Notes under the pieces: model-generated | Seen by the model: the letters and a program-made list of their open reading frames with translations, nothing else | The model's database searches: none | Told to the model about the DNA's origin: nothing | Source: Fredinandcohnia onubensis | GTDB lineage: Bacteria; Bacillota; Bacilli; Bacillales; Bacillaceae_L | Assembly: GCF_031181385.1 (NCBI RefSeq) | Contig: NZ_JAPSKV010000015.1 | Coordinates: 42,780 to 106,779, forward strand | Direction of reading: 5' to 3' | Length of the DNA stretch: 64,000 bases | Shown: positions 25,627 to 34,228 of the stretch, in pieces | How positions within the stretch are numbered: position 1 is the stretch's first letter | Layout of the letters: each line of letters starts with the position of its first letter | Position numbers and translations under genes: made by a program

Positions 25627-25676
25627 ATTTATCTTGAATTCAAGATAAATATATAAGAAAAAGCCCATTCTGTCAA
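25627..25676 (-). promoter_or_regulatory. pirin promoter with perfect MhqR-type operator
   Basis: TTGACA (25676-25671), 17 bp, TATATT (25653-25648). A perfect 24-bp palindrome, centred on CTTGAATTCAAG (25627-25650), begins inside the -10 box and covers +1, so a bound MarR-type repressor would block transcription. Confidence 0.85.
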
Positions 25677-25802
25677 TTTTCACCTACTACCTATAAGGAA
25701 GAAAAATTTACGAGTATGATCCTATGACAGTAAAAACTACAACGTTTTTTCTTAGTTAGAGATGTATCCCTATTCTTTGCCTATTTTCCTGAAAAACAAC
25801 TG

Positions 25803-27074
25803 TTAAACAACACTTCTATAAAACTGGAAACTATTTCTATTCTTTTTAGCCATATATAATGCTTTATCCGCATTTTTAATAAGTCTTCTACTACTATCTC
25901 CATCTTGAGGATACAAGGAGATTCCGATACTTGCAGTAGTTTTAAGTGTATGACCATTGATATAATATGGTTCCCGCAATACATTATACAATCTTTCTGC
26001 TATTCGAGAAACATCGTACACGTTTTCGATATCGTTAATCAGAATAAGAAATTCATCTCCTCCAATACGACAATGAACACTACTGTCTCTCATATTGTCT
26101 TGAAGTCTTTTGGCAAATTGCTTCAATAGTTCATCTCCAATTTCATGGCCAAACGTATCATTTACCTCTTTAAACTTATCTAAATCCATGTACATCAATG
26201 CAAGTTGTTCTCCATTATTACTTGCAACAGATATAGATTGCTCCATAATTTCAGTAAAGCCTCTCCTATTCTTAAGCCCTGTTAATGGATCATGAAAAGC
26301 CATTGATTCTAGTTGTAATTCATATTTTTTCTTCTCGGTTATATCTCTGATCAGTAGCTGAACTACCGGCTCACCATTAAATTCAATAGGAATTGCAGTG
26401 ATTTCTACGTAAAAAATCTTATAGTCATATCTAATGAACTTTTCGATAATAGGAGTTGGCTTGCTAGATTGGTTGCTACTCATTATTTCCTGTAGCTTCT
26501 GTTCAATCCTTTCCTTTTGTTCGGAATAAATAAAGTTCCATAAGGATCTACCAATAATATCACCTGAATGTTCCTTACCTAGTAAATTTACACCCGTAGG
26601 GTTAACAAATACGATATGGTGCTTATTTTGAACGATAACCGCATCCGGAAGAAAATCTACAAGACTACGATAACAATCCTCACTTGCCTCGAGTTGCCTT
26701 TGGATTTCCATTAGCTCTGTAAAATCCTTATACATGCCAACAGCGAGTACATCATCTTTATTGATTACACGATAGCTTGCTAAAATATCTAGAATTTCCC
26801 CATCCTTGCTTCTTCTTTTTGTCACATTATAGTTTATATTTTCACCATCTCTTAACATGTTTAAAAAATCTAGGTGCTGTTCCTTCGTCATATTCACAAA
26901 AAATGGTGGAGGAGTTACCCCTTCTATATCTTCCATTTCCCATCCTAACATATCAGTAAATGTAGGATTTGCATGTAAAATCGCTCCATCCTGACCAATT
27001 GTAAAAATCGCATCATTTGTATTTTGCCATATGTGTTCAAAAACTTGGTCACCAACATTTTTTATATCAACCAT
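25803..27074 (-). CDS. PAS-PAS-GGDEF diguanylate cyclase
   Basis: A 423-residue cytoplasmic protein with no membrane segment. PAS domain 1 covers about residues 10-125 (IWQNTNDAIFTIGQDG, then YRVINKDD), PAS 2 about 130-250 (YRSLVDFLPDAVIVQNKHHIVFVNPTG, RDITEKKKYE), and the GGDEF domain about 255-420 with intact RIGGDEF. The usual RxxD inhibitory site just before it reads RDSS, so product inhibition may be lost. It would make c-di-GMP from GTP in response to a ligand or redox cue sensed by PAS. It lies beside quinone-response genes. Confidence 0.93.
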   Translation of the reverse strand: MVDIKNVGDQVFEHIWQNTNDAIFTIGQDGAILHANPTFTDMLGWEMEDIEGVTPPPFFVNMTKEQHLDFLNMLRDGENINYNVTKRRSKDGEILDILASYRVINKDDVLAVGMYKDFTELMEIQRQLEASEDCYRSLVDFLPDAVIVQNKHHIVFVNPTGVNLLGKEHSGDIIGRSLWNFIYSEQKERIEQKLQEIMSSNQSSKPTPIIEKFIRYDYKIFYVEITAIPIEFNGEPVVQLLIRDITEKKKYELQLESMAFHDPLTGLKNRRGFTEIMEQSISVASNNGEQLALMYMDLDKFKEVNDTFGHEIGDELLKQFAKRLQDNMRDSSVHCRIGGDEFLILINDIENVYDVSRIAERLYNVLREPYYINGHTLKTTASIGISLYPQDGDSSRRLIKNADKALYMAKKNRNSFQFYRSVV

Positions 27075-27125
27075 TAGATTGTATACCCTCCCATAATAGG
27101 ACGAACCTCGTTGCTTTAAATATTT

Positions 27126-28342
27126 TTATGAAGCTTTTTTTAGTTTTCTATATAATAATTTTTTATTAAATATCTTTTTATATCTAAAACAAACATTTAA
27201 AGATAAAAGAACACTTATTATTGCAATGATTAGGTCAAGAAAGAAAACGGCTGTCACATTGATGTTTTTGTTTATTAATCCTGTTATCATCGGAATAATA
27301 ATAAACGCAGAACTTGAAGCAGTACTTACATAAGCTGTTGTTGTACCTTTCTTCCTTGGAAAGAATTCTACGATCACCGCTATACACAATTGGAATAATC
27401 CTGCGGTCGAAAAACCGATTAGGAACGAACTTATTAATGTCATAACAGGTTGTTGAACAAATAATAATAGCACTAGAGAAATAGTAGCTAAAGATGGATA
27501 TATAACCAAAATCAAAATAGGACTAATAAACCGATTTAACACCACTGCAAGAAGTAAAACGGAAACGAAAGCACCGACGTTGTAATAACTTAATAAATAG
27601 ATGGATTCAACTCTACTCATACCTATTACACTATACCCGTATTTAGGTAGCCAAACTTGCGCAACCATAAGTAACGCTGTTGATGTAAATCCGATTAATA
27701 TGATAGCCATTCCTTCAACCCAGATCCTTGGTTTAGATATATATCTACTTTCCTTATTCATGCTAACTACATTCGAAGCTTTAAAATAAGTAGGAAAACG
27801 AACGGTTGATAAGAATATCCCATTTAGCATAAAAATGAAAGCAGGTATAAAAAACGAATAACCATAAAAAACATTATTATCTATTAAAAACGAAACCATA
27901 ATTGGTAGAATCATAGCACCAAATGATATAAATGCTTTTATTAATACCGCTGATATACCTGTTGATTTTGGAAATGCTTCAAGTAAGGCAGGGTATGCTC
28001 CAGAGTCCATTATAGAATTACATATACCAGCAATAACAGCCATAACAAATGCGAATTGATAGCTTGGTGCGAGCGGTATCCCAATCAAGAAAACGATATA
28101 AAGAAATGAAGCTGTTATGACAAGCGGCTTCCTTCCGAATTTATCCGAAATTCTTCCTGACACACTTAGAGTTATTAGTTTTCCTATGCCTATTCCTGAA
28201 ACTAAGAAGCTAATACCAGCTTCGTCCGTTTTTAATTGCTCAGTAAGAAAGTCATATTTGAGGAAAAAAGAATATTAATCATTCCTAAAAGGAAGTAATT
28301 TGTATATAAGCCGATCGCCATTCTTGTATATGGATTCCTCAT
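27126..28342 (-). pseudogene. MFS transporter with a frameshift in a homopolymer
   Basis: ATG 28342 (behind GGGGGG) opens a normal MFS N-terminus (PYTRMAIGLYTNYFLLGMINILF), but the frame is lost at a run of six A (28264-28269 on the plus strand). One added base restores FLKYDFLTEQLKTDEAG and continuity into the downstream 345-codon frame with motif A, GRISDKFGRKP. The product would have about 12 helices. Either the gene is a pseudogene or the homopolymer was misread. It lies downstream of the quinone operon, after that operon's terminator. Confidence 0.8.
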
Positions 28343-28397
28343 TCTGGTCCCCCCTACTCACAAAAGATGTTGATTCCTTTCTAAAATGATTAAAAAA

Positions 28398-28425
28398 GAG
28401 CTAATCAGCTATACCTGATTAGCTC
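28398..28425 (-). terminator. terminator of the quinone-detoxification operon
   Basis: GAGCTAATCAG (28398-28408), 6-nt loop, CTGATTAGCTC (28415-28425), TTTTTT on the minus strand. Confidence 0.93.
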
Positions 28426-28436
28426 CTAGGATTCCA

Positions 28437-29102
28437 TTATTGATTTCCTTTTTTAACCCATTCAGCAACATTAACAGTACGTTTTGCCTGGTGTTTTACA
28501 GCTGCCTGTACATCCTCAATCATCTTTCCATCCTGGCCTATAGTAACACTTGTTCCGTATGGATTTCCGCCTGCTCCAAATAAAACTGGATCGGTATAAC
28601 CCGGAGTAGCAATAATAGCACCCCAGTGCATCATGCTTGTGTATAACGAAAGAAGTGTTGCCTCTTGTCCACCGTGTGGATTTTGTGCAGAAGTCATTGC
28701 ACTTACAACTTTATTAACCGTTTTTCCAGTAGCCCATAGTCCACCTTGGGTATCAAGGAATTGTTTCATTTGTGATGGCATGTTACCAAATCTTGTTGGT
28801 ACACTGAATATAATAGCATCTGCCCATTCTACATCAGCTGATGTTGCCACTGGAACGTCTTTCGTTGCTTCAACAGTTCCTTTCCATACTTCATTTCCCT
28901 CGATTACGGATTCAGGAGCTAATTCTTGTACTTTTAAAACTTTGACTTCTGCTCCAGCTTCTTTTGCACCTTTTTCAGCCCATTTTGCTAATTGATAGTT
29001 TGTTCCACCCATGCTGTAAAAAATGACTGCTAATTTAACATTCGACATATTCACTATCTCCTTTTCAGAGGATTTACCAAATAATTTAGATAAAAAACCC
29101 AT
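28437..29102 (-). CDS. NAD(P)H:quinone oxidoreductase, WrbA type
   Basis: A 221-residue flavodoxin-like enzyme. FYSMGGTNYQLAKWA is the FMN phosphate loop, and VPTRFGNMPSQMKQFLD plus TPGYTDPVLFGAGGNPYG are typical of WrbA. It reduces quinones by two electrons to hydroquinones, avoiding semiquinone radicals. Two starts are possible: ATG 29102 (GAAGGTG upstream) and ATG 29048 (AAGGAG upstream), the latter giving the usual 203-residue form. It is the last gene of the minus-strand operon that begins at the dioxygenase at 32806. Confidence 0.93.
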   Translation of the reverse strand: MGFLSKLFGKSSEKEIVNMSNVKLAVIFYSMGGTNYQLAKWAEKGAKEAGAEVKVLKVQELAPESVIEGNEVWKGTVEATKDVPVATSADVEWADAIIFSVPTRFGNMPSQMKQFLDTQGGLWATGKTVNKVVSAMTSAQNPHGGQEATLLSLYTSMMHWGAIIATPGYTDPVLFGAGGNPYGTSVTIGQDGKMIEDVQAAVKHQAKRTVNVAEWVKKGNQ

Positions 29103-29148
29103 TTAATACACCTTCTATTATTCCACTCTCTAAAATTTACATTCCTTT

Positions 29149-29574
29149 TTAGGCGGCTCTTTTTATTTCATTTGAATTTTGATTGAACAGTACTCGATTT
29201 AGTGATAGTAACTTACTACCATTAATCGCAAGATAAACTGCTATTGCTAAAAATGCTAAATCTAATTCATATCCTGCCATTTGACCATTTCCTAATAATC
29301 CAACAGGAAGTTTAGCAGTAATGATCGCTCCAACCATTAATAAAACGGCTAAAACAGAAACTAGTCTAGTAGCAAATCCTATAATTAGTGCTATACCTCC
29401 GATAATTTCAAATAAAGCAACTCCATATGCCATAAATCCAGGTATATTAATACTCTCAAACCATCCGACAGTATTCTCAATTCCTCCTTGGAACTTAACT
29501 AATCCATGTATAAATAATAGTATTCCCAGTGTAACTCGTAAAATAAGTGCTCCAACTTCGTTTTTTTGTGTCAT
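29149..29574 (-). CDS. mhqP: DoxX-family membrane protein, MhqP-like
   Basis: A 141-residue protein with four hydrophobic helices (about 8-28, 50-70, 74-92, 102-120). GILLFIHGLVKFQGG and ALFEIIGGIALIIGFATR are DoxX signatures. In B. subtilis the DoxX protein MhqP is encoded with dioxygenase MhqO in the MhqR regulon. Its biochemical role is unresolved; DoxX proteins are tied to quinone or thiol redox chemistry in the membrane. AGGAG precedes the ATG, and it lies between the hydrolase and quinone reductase genes. Confidence 0.9.
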   Translation of the reverse strand: MTQKNEVGALILRVTLGILLFIHGLVKFQGGIENTVGWFESINIPGFMAYGVALFEIIGGIALIIGFATRLVSVLAVLLMVGAIITAKLPVGLLGNGQMAGYELDLAFLAIAVYLAINGSKLLSLNRVLFNQNSNEIKRAA

Positions 29575-29604
29575 TTTCTCTTCTCCTATAAAATATTTTT
29601 TAGA

Positions 29605-30210
29605 TTATAATTTTTTATACCATTGTGCAGCAGCTTCTACCTCTGTCACAGTCAACTGATGACCTTTGTTTTCCCAATGAATTTCCACATCCGCATTTGC
29701 TTTTTCTAATAAAGTATGCAATTCAGTGGATTCCATCGGGGAGCAAATTGGATCATTAGTTCCAGCGGCAATAAATACGGACTTCCCTGTTAAATCAGGA
29801 AGATCAATTCCTTTGCGAGGAACCATTGGATGATGAAGAATTGCACCTTTTAATGCATTTTGATAGTGAAATAAAAGACTAGCTGCTATATTTGCTCCAT
29901 TTGAATATCCAATTGCAAGGATGTTATTGCGATTAAATTCATATTTGTCAGCTGCTTCATCAAGAAACTCATTTAGTTCTTTTGTTCTGAATATAAGATC
30001 TTCTATATCAAAAACTCCTTCTGCCAATCTTCTGAAGAAACGTGGCATGCCATTTTCTAAAACATTTCCTCGAACACTTAATACAGAGGCCTCATCATCA
30101 ATTCTTCCTGCAAGTGGCAACAGGTCCAATTCGTTTCCACCAGTTCCGTGGAGTAATAGTAAAGTAGGTTTTTGAGGGTTCGTACCCTTATTAAAAATGT
30201 GTTTCATCAT
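29605..30210 (-). CDS. mhqD: alpha/beta hydrolase, MhqD-like carboxylesterase
   Basis: A 201-residue esterase. The nucleophile Ser lies in AIGYSNGANIAASLL, with Asp in AAGTNDPICSP and His in NKGHQLT; the oxyanion strand is LLLLHGTGGNELDLLPLA. B. subtilis MhqD (YodD) has this type and is induced by 2-methylhydroquinone. It probably hydrolyses ring-fission or lactone products of the dioxygenases. The ATG overlaps the stop of the upstream dioxygenase by 4 nt, so the two are translationally coupled. Confidence 0.92.
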   Translation of the reverse strand: MMKHIFNKGTNPQKPTLLLLHGTGGNELDLLPLAGRIDDEASVLSVRGNVLENGMPRFFRRLAEGVFDIEDLIFRTKELNEFLDEAADKYEFNRNNILAIGYSNGANIAASLLFHYQNALKGAILHHPMVPRKGIDLPDLTGKSVFIAAGTNDPICSPMESTELHTLLEKANADVEIHWENKGHQLTVTEVEAAAQWYKKL

Positions 30211-31151
30211 TTATCTCCTTCCAATATGCGAACCTCAATCGAAGGCAAGGTCTCTATTAATTCTTCTCGCTTTGACTCTAACCATGACGGCAGCATAAGT
30301 TTTTTACCTAAATCCTTGGCTGGCTCATCTACCGAAAAACCTGGTCGGTCCGTTGCGATTTCGAAGAGGATTCCCCCTTCTTCATGAAAATACACAGCTT
30401 TAAAGTAGTTTCGATCACGGACTTCTGTTGGATGATACCCTTTCTCTTGAAGAAGATTTCTCCATCTGAGCAAATCTTCCTCATCCTTTGCTCTCCATGC
30501 AATATGATGAACCGTTCCAGCTCCCATTAGACCTCTAACCGAAGGAGTTAACTTAATATCTATGATATTTCCAAGTGAAGCTTCGGACTTGAATCGAAGA
30601 AAACCTTCTTCGTCGCCAATGCAGGTAAGGCCTAGGACATTCTCAAGAACGTCAGCGGTCTTATTGGGTTGTGCAGAAATTAAAGTAGCACCCGCAAAGC
30701 CTTTTATTGCATTCTCCGATTTTATCCCGCCAAAACTCCAATTATTAATGGGTCCTTCGTTTCGTTCGATTAGTTCAACCTCCAGTCCATCTGGATCATT
30801 AAATGCAATATTTCTTTCACCAAACCGGATGGAAGATCTAAAATCAACACCAAACTTACTCAAACGTTCTTCCCAAAATTCTAACGAACCGGACGGTATG
30901 GAATAGCTTGTTACCCCCACTTGTCCCATTCCGATTCGACCTTTTAGCTGTTTTGGCCATGGAAAAAAGGTAATGACTGTTCCTGGTTCACCTGCTTCAT
31001 TCCCAAAATAGAGGTGATAAACTTCTGGGCGATCAAAATTAATAGTTTTTTTTACAAGCCTAAGCCCAAGTACACCTGCATAAAAATCAATATTTCTCTG
31101 TGCATCGTTAACCATTGCTGTTATATGATGAATGCCCGATGTTCTTTGCAT
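30207..31151 (-). CDS. VOC-family ring-cleaving dioxygenase, MhqO/MhqE-like
   Basis: A 314-residue protein made of two paired vicinal-oxygen-chelate modules. Metal ligands are expected at HHITAMVNDAQRNIDFY near the N-terminus, GTVHHIAWRAKDEEDL in the second half and the C-terminal LFEIATD Glu. Relatives MhqA, MhqE and MhqO of B. subtilis are thought to open hydroquinone or catechol rings. It overlaps the MhqD-like gene and is the second dioxygenase of the operon. A REP-like palindrome lies just upstream. Confidence 0.92.
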   Translation of the reverse strand: MQRTSGIHHITAMVNDAQRNIDFYAGVLGLRLVKKTINFDRPEVYHLYFGNEAGEPGTVITFFPWPKQLKGRIGMGQVGVTSYSIPSGSLEFWEERLSKFGVDFRSSIRFGERNIAFNDPDGLEVELIERNEGPINNWSFGGIKSENAIKGFAGATLISAQPNKTADVLENVLGLTCIGDEEGFLRFKSEASLGNIIDIKLTPSVRGLMGAGTVHHIAWRAKDEEDLLRWRNLLQEKGYHPTEVRDRNYFKAVYFHEEGGILFEIATDRPGFSVDEPAKDLGKKLMLPSWLESKREELIETLPSIEVRILEGDK

Positions 31152-31170
31152 CTCATTTCCTCCCTGTGAC

Positions 31171-31192
31171 AGAGGGGCGGGTCCCTCGTCCC
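31171..31192. repeat. REP-like palindrome inside the operon
   Basis: Carries GGTCCCTCGTCCC (31180-31192), identical to part of the element at 11925-11937. It sits in the 87-bp gap between flavin reductase and dioxygenase genes. Confidence 0.55.
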
Positions 31193-31238
31193 CGTTTTTC
31201 CAATATTGGTGGTGTTAAACTTACCTGTCCTCTAGTCT

Positions 31239-31856
31239 TTACTTTGGTCGTTCTATCTCAAAGATTTCTCCGATTTTTGCATAATTGGCACCAGCCAATC
31301 GGCTCACGGCAGCTAACCCTCGAGGATCAATTCTCCCTTTTGCGTAGATATCATCTTCAATATGATATTGAACAACTCTTCCTATGATAAAATCACAACC
31401 TGGAGAATTAACTCCGCCCAATTCTAAAGATTGTTCCAATACGCACTCCAATCGAACCTTTGCTTCTTTCACTCCAGGAACCGATATTCTAACATTTTCA
31501 ACCGAAGTTAAACCCGCTATCTCGACCTCACTTTGATTTTGAGGTAAAGTCGCAGCTGTCTTATTAATCTTCTCAACATTCTGTTCATCCACAATATGGA
31601 CTACAAATTCGTTGTTTTTCAAAATATTTCTTGCTGTGTCCTTTTGTTTTCCTTGAGAGCGTTGTATTGACAATGAAATCATCGGAGGATTTGAGGATAC
31701 AATATTAAAATAACTAAAAGGTGCTCCATTTAAGACTCCCTCTTCAGAAAGAGTTGTAACAAATGCAATAGGCCTCGGAATAATACTTCCAATTAGAAAC
31801 TTATAATTTTCTCTTTCTGATATGGAAGTAGGGTCAATTGAAAGCATTGGATTCAT
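31239..31856 (-). CDS. flavin reductase-like FMN-binding split-barrel protein
   Basis: A 205-residue protein. Typical stretches are YKFLIGSIIPRPIAFVTTLSEEGVLNGAPFSYFNIVSSNPPMISLSI, the HIVDEQN segment, and CDFIIGRVVQYHIEDD. The family binds FMN and uses NAD(P)H. It starts 11 nt after the first dioxygenase of the operon, so it probably supplies reduced flavin or directly reduces a quinone during the same stress. It is longer than, and not closely similar to, the flavin reductase at 1213-1698. Confidence 0.9.
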   Translation of the reverse strand: MNPMLSIDPTSISERENYKFLIGSIIPRPIAFVTTLSEEGVLNGAPFSYFNIVSSNPPMISLSIQRSQGKQKDTARNILKNNEFVVHIVDEQNVEKINKTAATLPQNQSEVEIAGLTSVENVRISVPGVKEAKVRLECVLEQSLELGGVNSPGCDFIIGRVVQYHIEDDIYAKGRIDPRGLAAVSRLAGANYAKIGEIFEIERPK

Positions 31857-31867
31857 TCCTTTTCAAA

Positions 31868-32806
31868 TTAATCTAGTTTTCTCACCTTAATAGGAATTAA
31901 ACTACGTTCGAGCTGCTCTCTATATTGTTCATACTGTACAGGTAACATTAATTGTTCTCCCATTGTTTCGTGTGATTCGTCATGAGCGAATCCAGGAGGA
32001 TCTGTTGCGATTTCGAATAGGATTTCTCCATGTTCCCTAAAATAAATGGCATTGAAATAATTTCTGTCCTGTACTGGAGTTACACCGTAGCCATTTTGAG
32101 CAACATATTTTTGCCAATCTAATTGGTCTTTGTCATCACTAGCTCTCCATGCGATGTGGTGAACTGTTCCAACACCCATTTGGCCTCTGCCAGTTGGAAC
32201 TACTTTCAAATCTATGATATTTCCAATATCTGCAGAAGAACGATAACGAACAAAATCTCCTTCTTCATCTACTTTTTCAAGACCCATTACTTTTTCGAGT
32301 GTTTCTGCTGTTTTATCTGGCTTTGCTGAAAATAATGTAGCGCCGCCAAAACCTTTTATTGCAACTTCAGGTGTTACATCTCCGAATGTCCAAGTATCGA
32401 TTTCACCTTCTTCTCTCTCAACAATTTCTAGGTGAAGTCCATGTGGATCATCAAATTCCAAATATGTTTCTCCAAATCGTGTGATTTTAGTGTAAGGAAT
32501 ATCAAACTTTTCTAATCTTGATTCCCAAAAATCCAATGCTCCTTTAGGAACAACATAAGAAGTTACACCTACTTGACCGTCCCCAATTTTTCCTTGATAA
32601 GCGTCTGCCCAAGGGAAAAACGTAATGATTGTCCCTGGTTTACCACCTTCATCTCCAAAATACAGATGATAAGTACCAGGATCATCAAAATTTACAGTTC
32701 GTTTTACTAAACGCAAGCCTAACACCCCAGCATAGAAATCTACATTCTCCTGTGGATGACCAACTATTGCTGTAATGTGGTGAATCCCCATTGTCTTTTT
32801 ACTCAT
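31868..32806 (-). CDS. mhqO: VOC-family ring-cleaving dioxygenase, MhqO-like
   Basis: A 312-residue two-module VOC protein, clearly paralogous to the one at 30207-31151. GIHHITAIVGHPQENVDFYAGVLGLRLVKRTVNFDDPGTYHLYFGDE is the N-terminal module. GTVHHIAWRASDDKDQ and ILFEIATDPPGFAHDE carry the metal ligands of the second. It is the first gene of the operon, with an MhqR-type palindrome 100 nt upstream and the mhqR-like gene next. It probably opens hydroquinone rings. Confidence 0.93.
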   Translation of the reverse strand: MSKKTMGIHHITAIVGHPQENVDFYAGVLGLRLVKRTVNFDDPGTYHLYFGDEGGKPGTIITFFPWADAYQGKIGDGQVGVTSYVVPKGALDFWESRLEKFDIPYTKITRFGETYLEFDDPHGLHLEIVEREEGEIDTWTFGDVTPEVAIKGFGGATLFSAKPDKTAETLEKVMGLEKVDEEGDFVRYRSSADIGNIIDLKVVPTGRGQMGVGTVHHIAWRASDDKDQLDWQKYVAQNGYGVTPVQDRNYFNAIYFREHGEILFEIATDPPGFAHDESHETMGEQLMLPVQYEQYREQLERSLIPIKVRKLD

Positions 32807-32905
32807 TTTTGTACCACTCCTATTTTAGTTTTTTGACTAATTTACTATCAGGTTTTACTAATAAAATAAAACCTTTCTACTTTTATATATAATCTTTAAT
32901 TAAAG

Positions 32906-32923
32906 TATCTCGATTTCGAGATA
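32906..32923 (-). promoter_or_regulatory. MhqR-type operator of the quinone operon
   Basis: TATCTCGA-TT-TCGAGATA, 8-bp perfect arms. On the minus strand a CATAAT/TAATAT sequence overlaps its upstream edge and could be the -10 box. Confidence 0.85.
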
Positions 32924-32956
32924 TTATGCCAAAAAAAATATCATTACTATTTGGAA

Positions 32957-33385
32957 TTAATTTTCTACCTTTTCCTTTACTCTTTTTAAAAGATCTACCA
33001 AAGTATCTACCTCATTAGAGGTTAGTGAATCAAAAACCCGATCTACAAAATCCTCATGTTCAGGCATTATTTTATTCATTATTTCAAATCCAGCATCAGT
33101 CAACGTTACATGTATAGCACGTCGATCATCCGGACAAGCACTTCGCTTTAAAAATCCTTTTTGTTCTAACCTATCTATTACATATGTCATTGAGCCACTT
33201 GTTATCAGGATACTCTTACCAATTTGTTGAATGGTTTGCTTACCTTTATGAAAAAGTACTTCTAGTACTGAAAACTCAGTTATGCTTAAGTTGTTTTTCA
33301 TCATATCGTCTCTAATTCTCTCTTGGAGCGCTCTTGATGTTTGCATTAAGATCAAAAATGGTTGGTTTGTGCACTTTCTTGCCAC
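32957..33385 (-). CDS. mhqR: MarR-family repressor, MhqR-like
   Basis: A 142-residue winged-helix protein. TEFSVLEVLFHKGKQTIQQIGKSILITSGSMTYVIDRLEQKGFLKRSACPDDRRAIHVTLT covers the recognition helix and wing and closely resembles B. subtilis MhqR, which represses quinone-detoxification dioxygenases and reductases. The start is GTG 33385 with GGAGGTG upstream. Its promoter carries its own operator, so autorepression is expected. Two Cys residues occur (C5 and C83), but MhqR is not known to be a classic Cys redox switch. Confidence 0.92.
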   Translation of the reverse strand: MARKCTNQPFLILMQTSRALQERIRDDMMKNNLSITEFSVLEVLFHKGKQTIQQIGKSILITSGSMTYVIDRLEQKGFLKRSACPDDRRAIHVTLTDAGFEIMNKIMPEHEDFVDRVFDSLTSNEVDTLVDLLKRVKEKVEN

Positions 33386-33418
33386 ACTTACACCTCCTCG
33401 AAAAACATCTTAAAATAA

Positions 33419-33467
33419 ATTATCTTGATTTCAAGATAATATTATTACATAAAGGGTCATGTGTCAA
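33419..33467 (-). promoter_or_regulatory. mhqR promoter with overlapping operator
   Basis: TTGACA (33467-33462), 17 bp, TAATAT (33444-33439). The 22-bp palindrome ATTATCTTGA-TT-TCAAGATAAT (33419-33440) overlaps the -10 box and +1. Confidence 0.88.
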
Positions 33468-33471
33468 TAAC

Positions 33472-33966
33472 TTAACTAGCTTTTTTTACTTCAGCTTTTA
33501 ATATATCTTCCGTTTTTAGTTCAAGTGTTTTTTCTAATAACTCTATGGTACGCAATGTTTCTCGAATGTCTTTTTCTGTTACTACATTTGCAGACTTCTT
33601 TTCTTTAATCAGATTTTTTATGGAAGACTTAAATGCATTTGTTTTGATTAACCATTCTCCGATTAATTTCTTGGTTGCTACTCTCTCATTCACATCTTTT
33701 ATACTAAAGATATTTTGTATTTCAGGTTCTAATAGAGTAATTGTTTTCATTTCTGGATGAATTCTTAACCAAAAGTAGTTAACCTGACTATCATAATAGT
33801 TTTGATCTATTAGACGATAATATTCAATACCTATCTTTATATCGAAAAAGGGACTGTCTACTGTAGGGGTCTTCAAATCCGCTATATACACATTTTTTTG
33901 AATATCTAAATACGTTTCTAATCCATACTTAGTATTAATTATCTTAGCGTCTAGTATTTGCTTCAT
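33472..33966 (-). CDS. hypothetical protein, HxlR-divergent
   Basis: A 164-residue soluble protein with no signal peptide and no family I recognise. Residues 1-90 look like mixed beta strands (GLETYLDIQKNVYIADL, YYRLIDQNYYDSQVNYFWLRIH), and residues 95-160 are helical and lysine-rich (KSSIKNLIKEKKSAN, TIELLEKTLELKTEDILKAE). It is divergent from the HxlR-family gene, and its promoter carries the HxlR-type palindrome at +1. It ends just before the mhqR promoter. The context points to an electrophile-induced protein. Confidence 0.75.
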   Translation of the reverse strand: MKQILDAKIINTKYGLETYLDIQKNVYIADLKTPTVDSPFFDIKIGIEYYRLIDQNYYDSQVNYFWLRIHPEMKTITLLEPEIQNIFSIKDVNERVATKKLIGEWLIKTNAFKSSIKNLIKEKKSANVVTEKDIRETLRTIELLEKTLELKTEDILKAEVKKAS

Positions 33967-34023
33967 TTTAATCTCTCCTTTTCTTTTAAATCAGTTTTAT
34001 TTATTTGGTGGTGAAAGCATAAG

Positions 34024-34078
34024 GTTACTTTATGTAACATATATTACACTACAGGTTACTTTTAGTCAACAGGTAACC
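34024..34078 (-). promoter_or_regulatory. promoter with two HxlR-type boxes
   Basis: TTGACT (34069-34064), 17 bp, TAATAT (34046-34041). GTTAC-TTTAT-GTAAC (34024-34038) covers the predicted +1. A wider inverted repeat GGTTAC-N13-GTAACC (34054-34059 / 34073-34078) spans the -35 region. The same 15-mer lies over +1 of a copied promoter at 49929-49943. Confidence 0.8.
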
Positions 34079-34228
34079 ATTTAGATTATAATCTCAAATT
34101 GTCACAATACCTCCATATATTCCCCTTTTTAAAAGGTTATCTTTAGGATATAATTAAATAGTACATTATATTACCTTGTTACTTTTTGTTTATATATAAA
34201 TAATAACTGCTATAGGAGGTGTTGAAGC

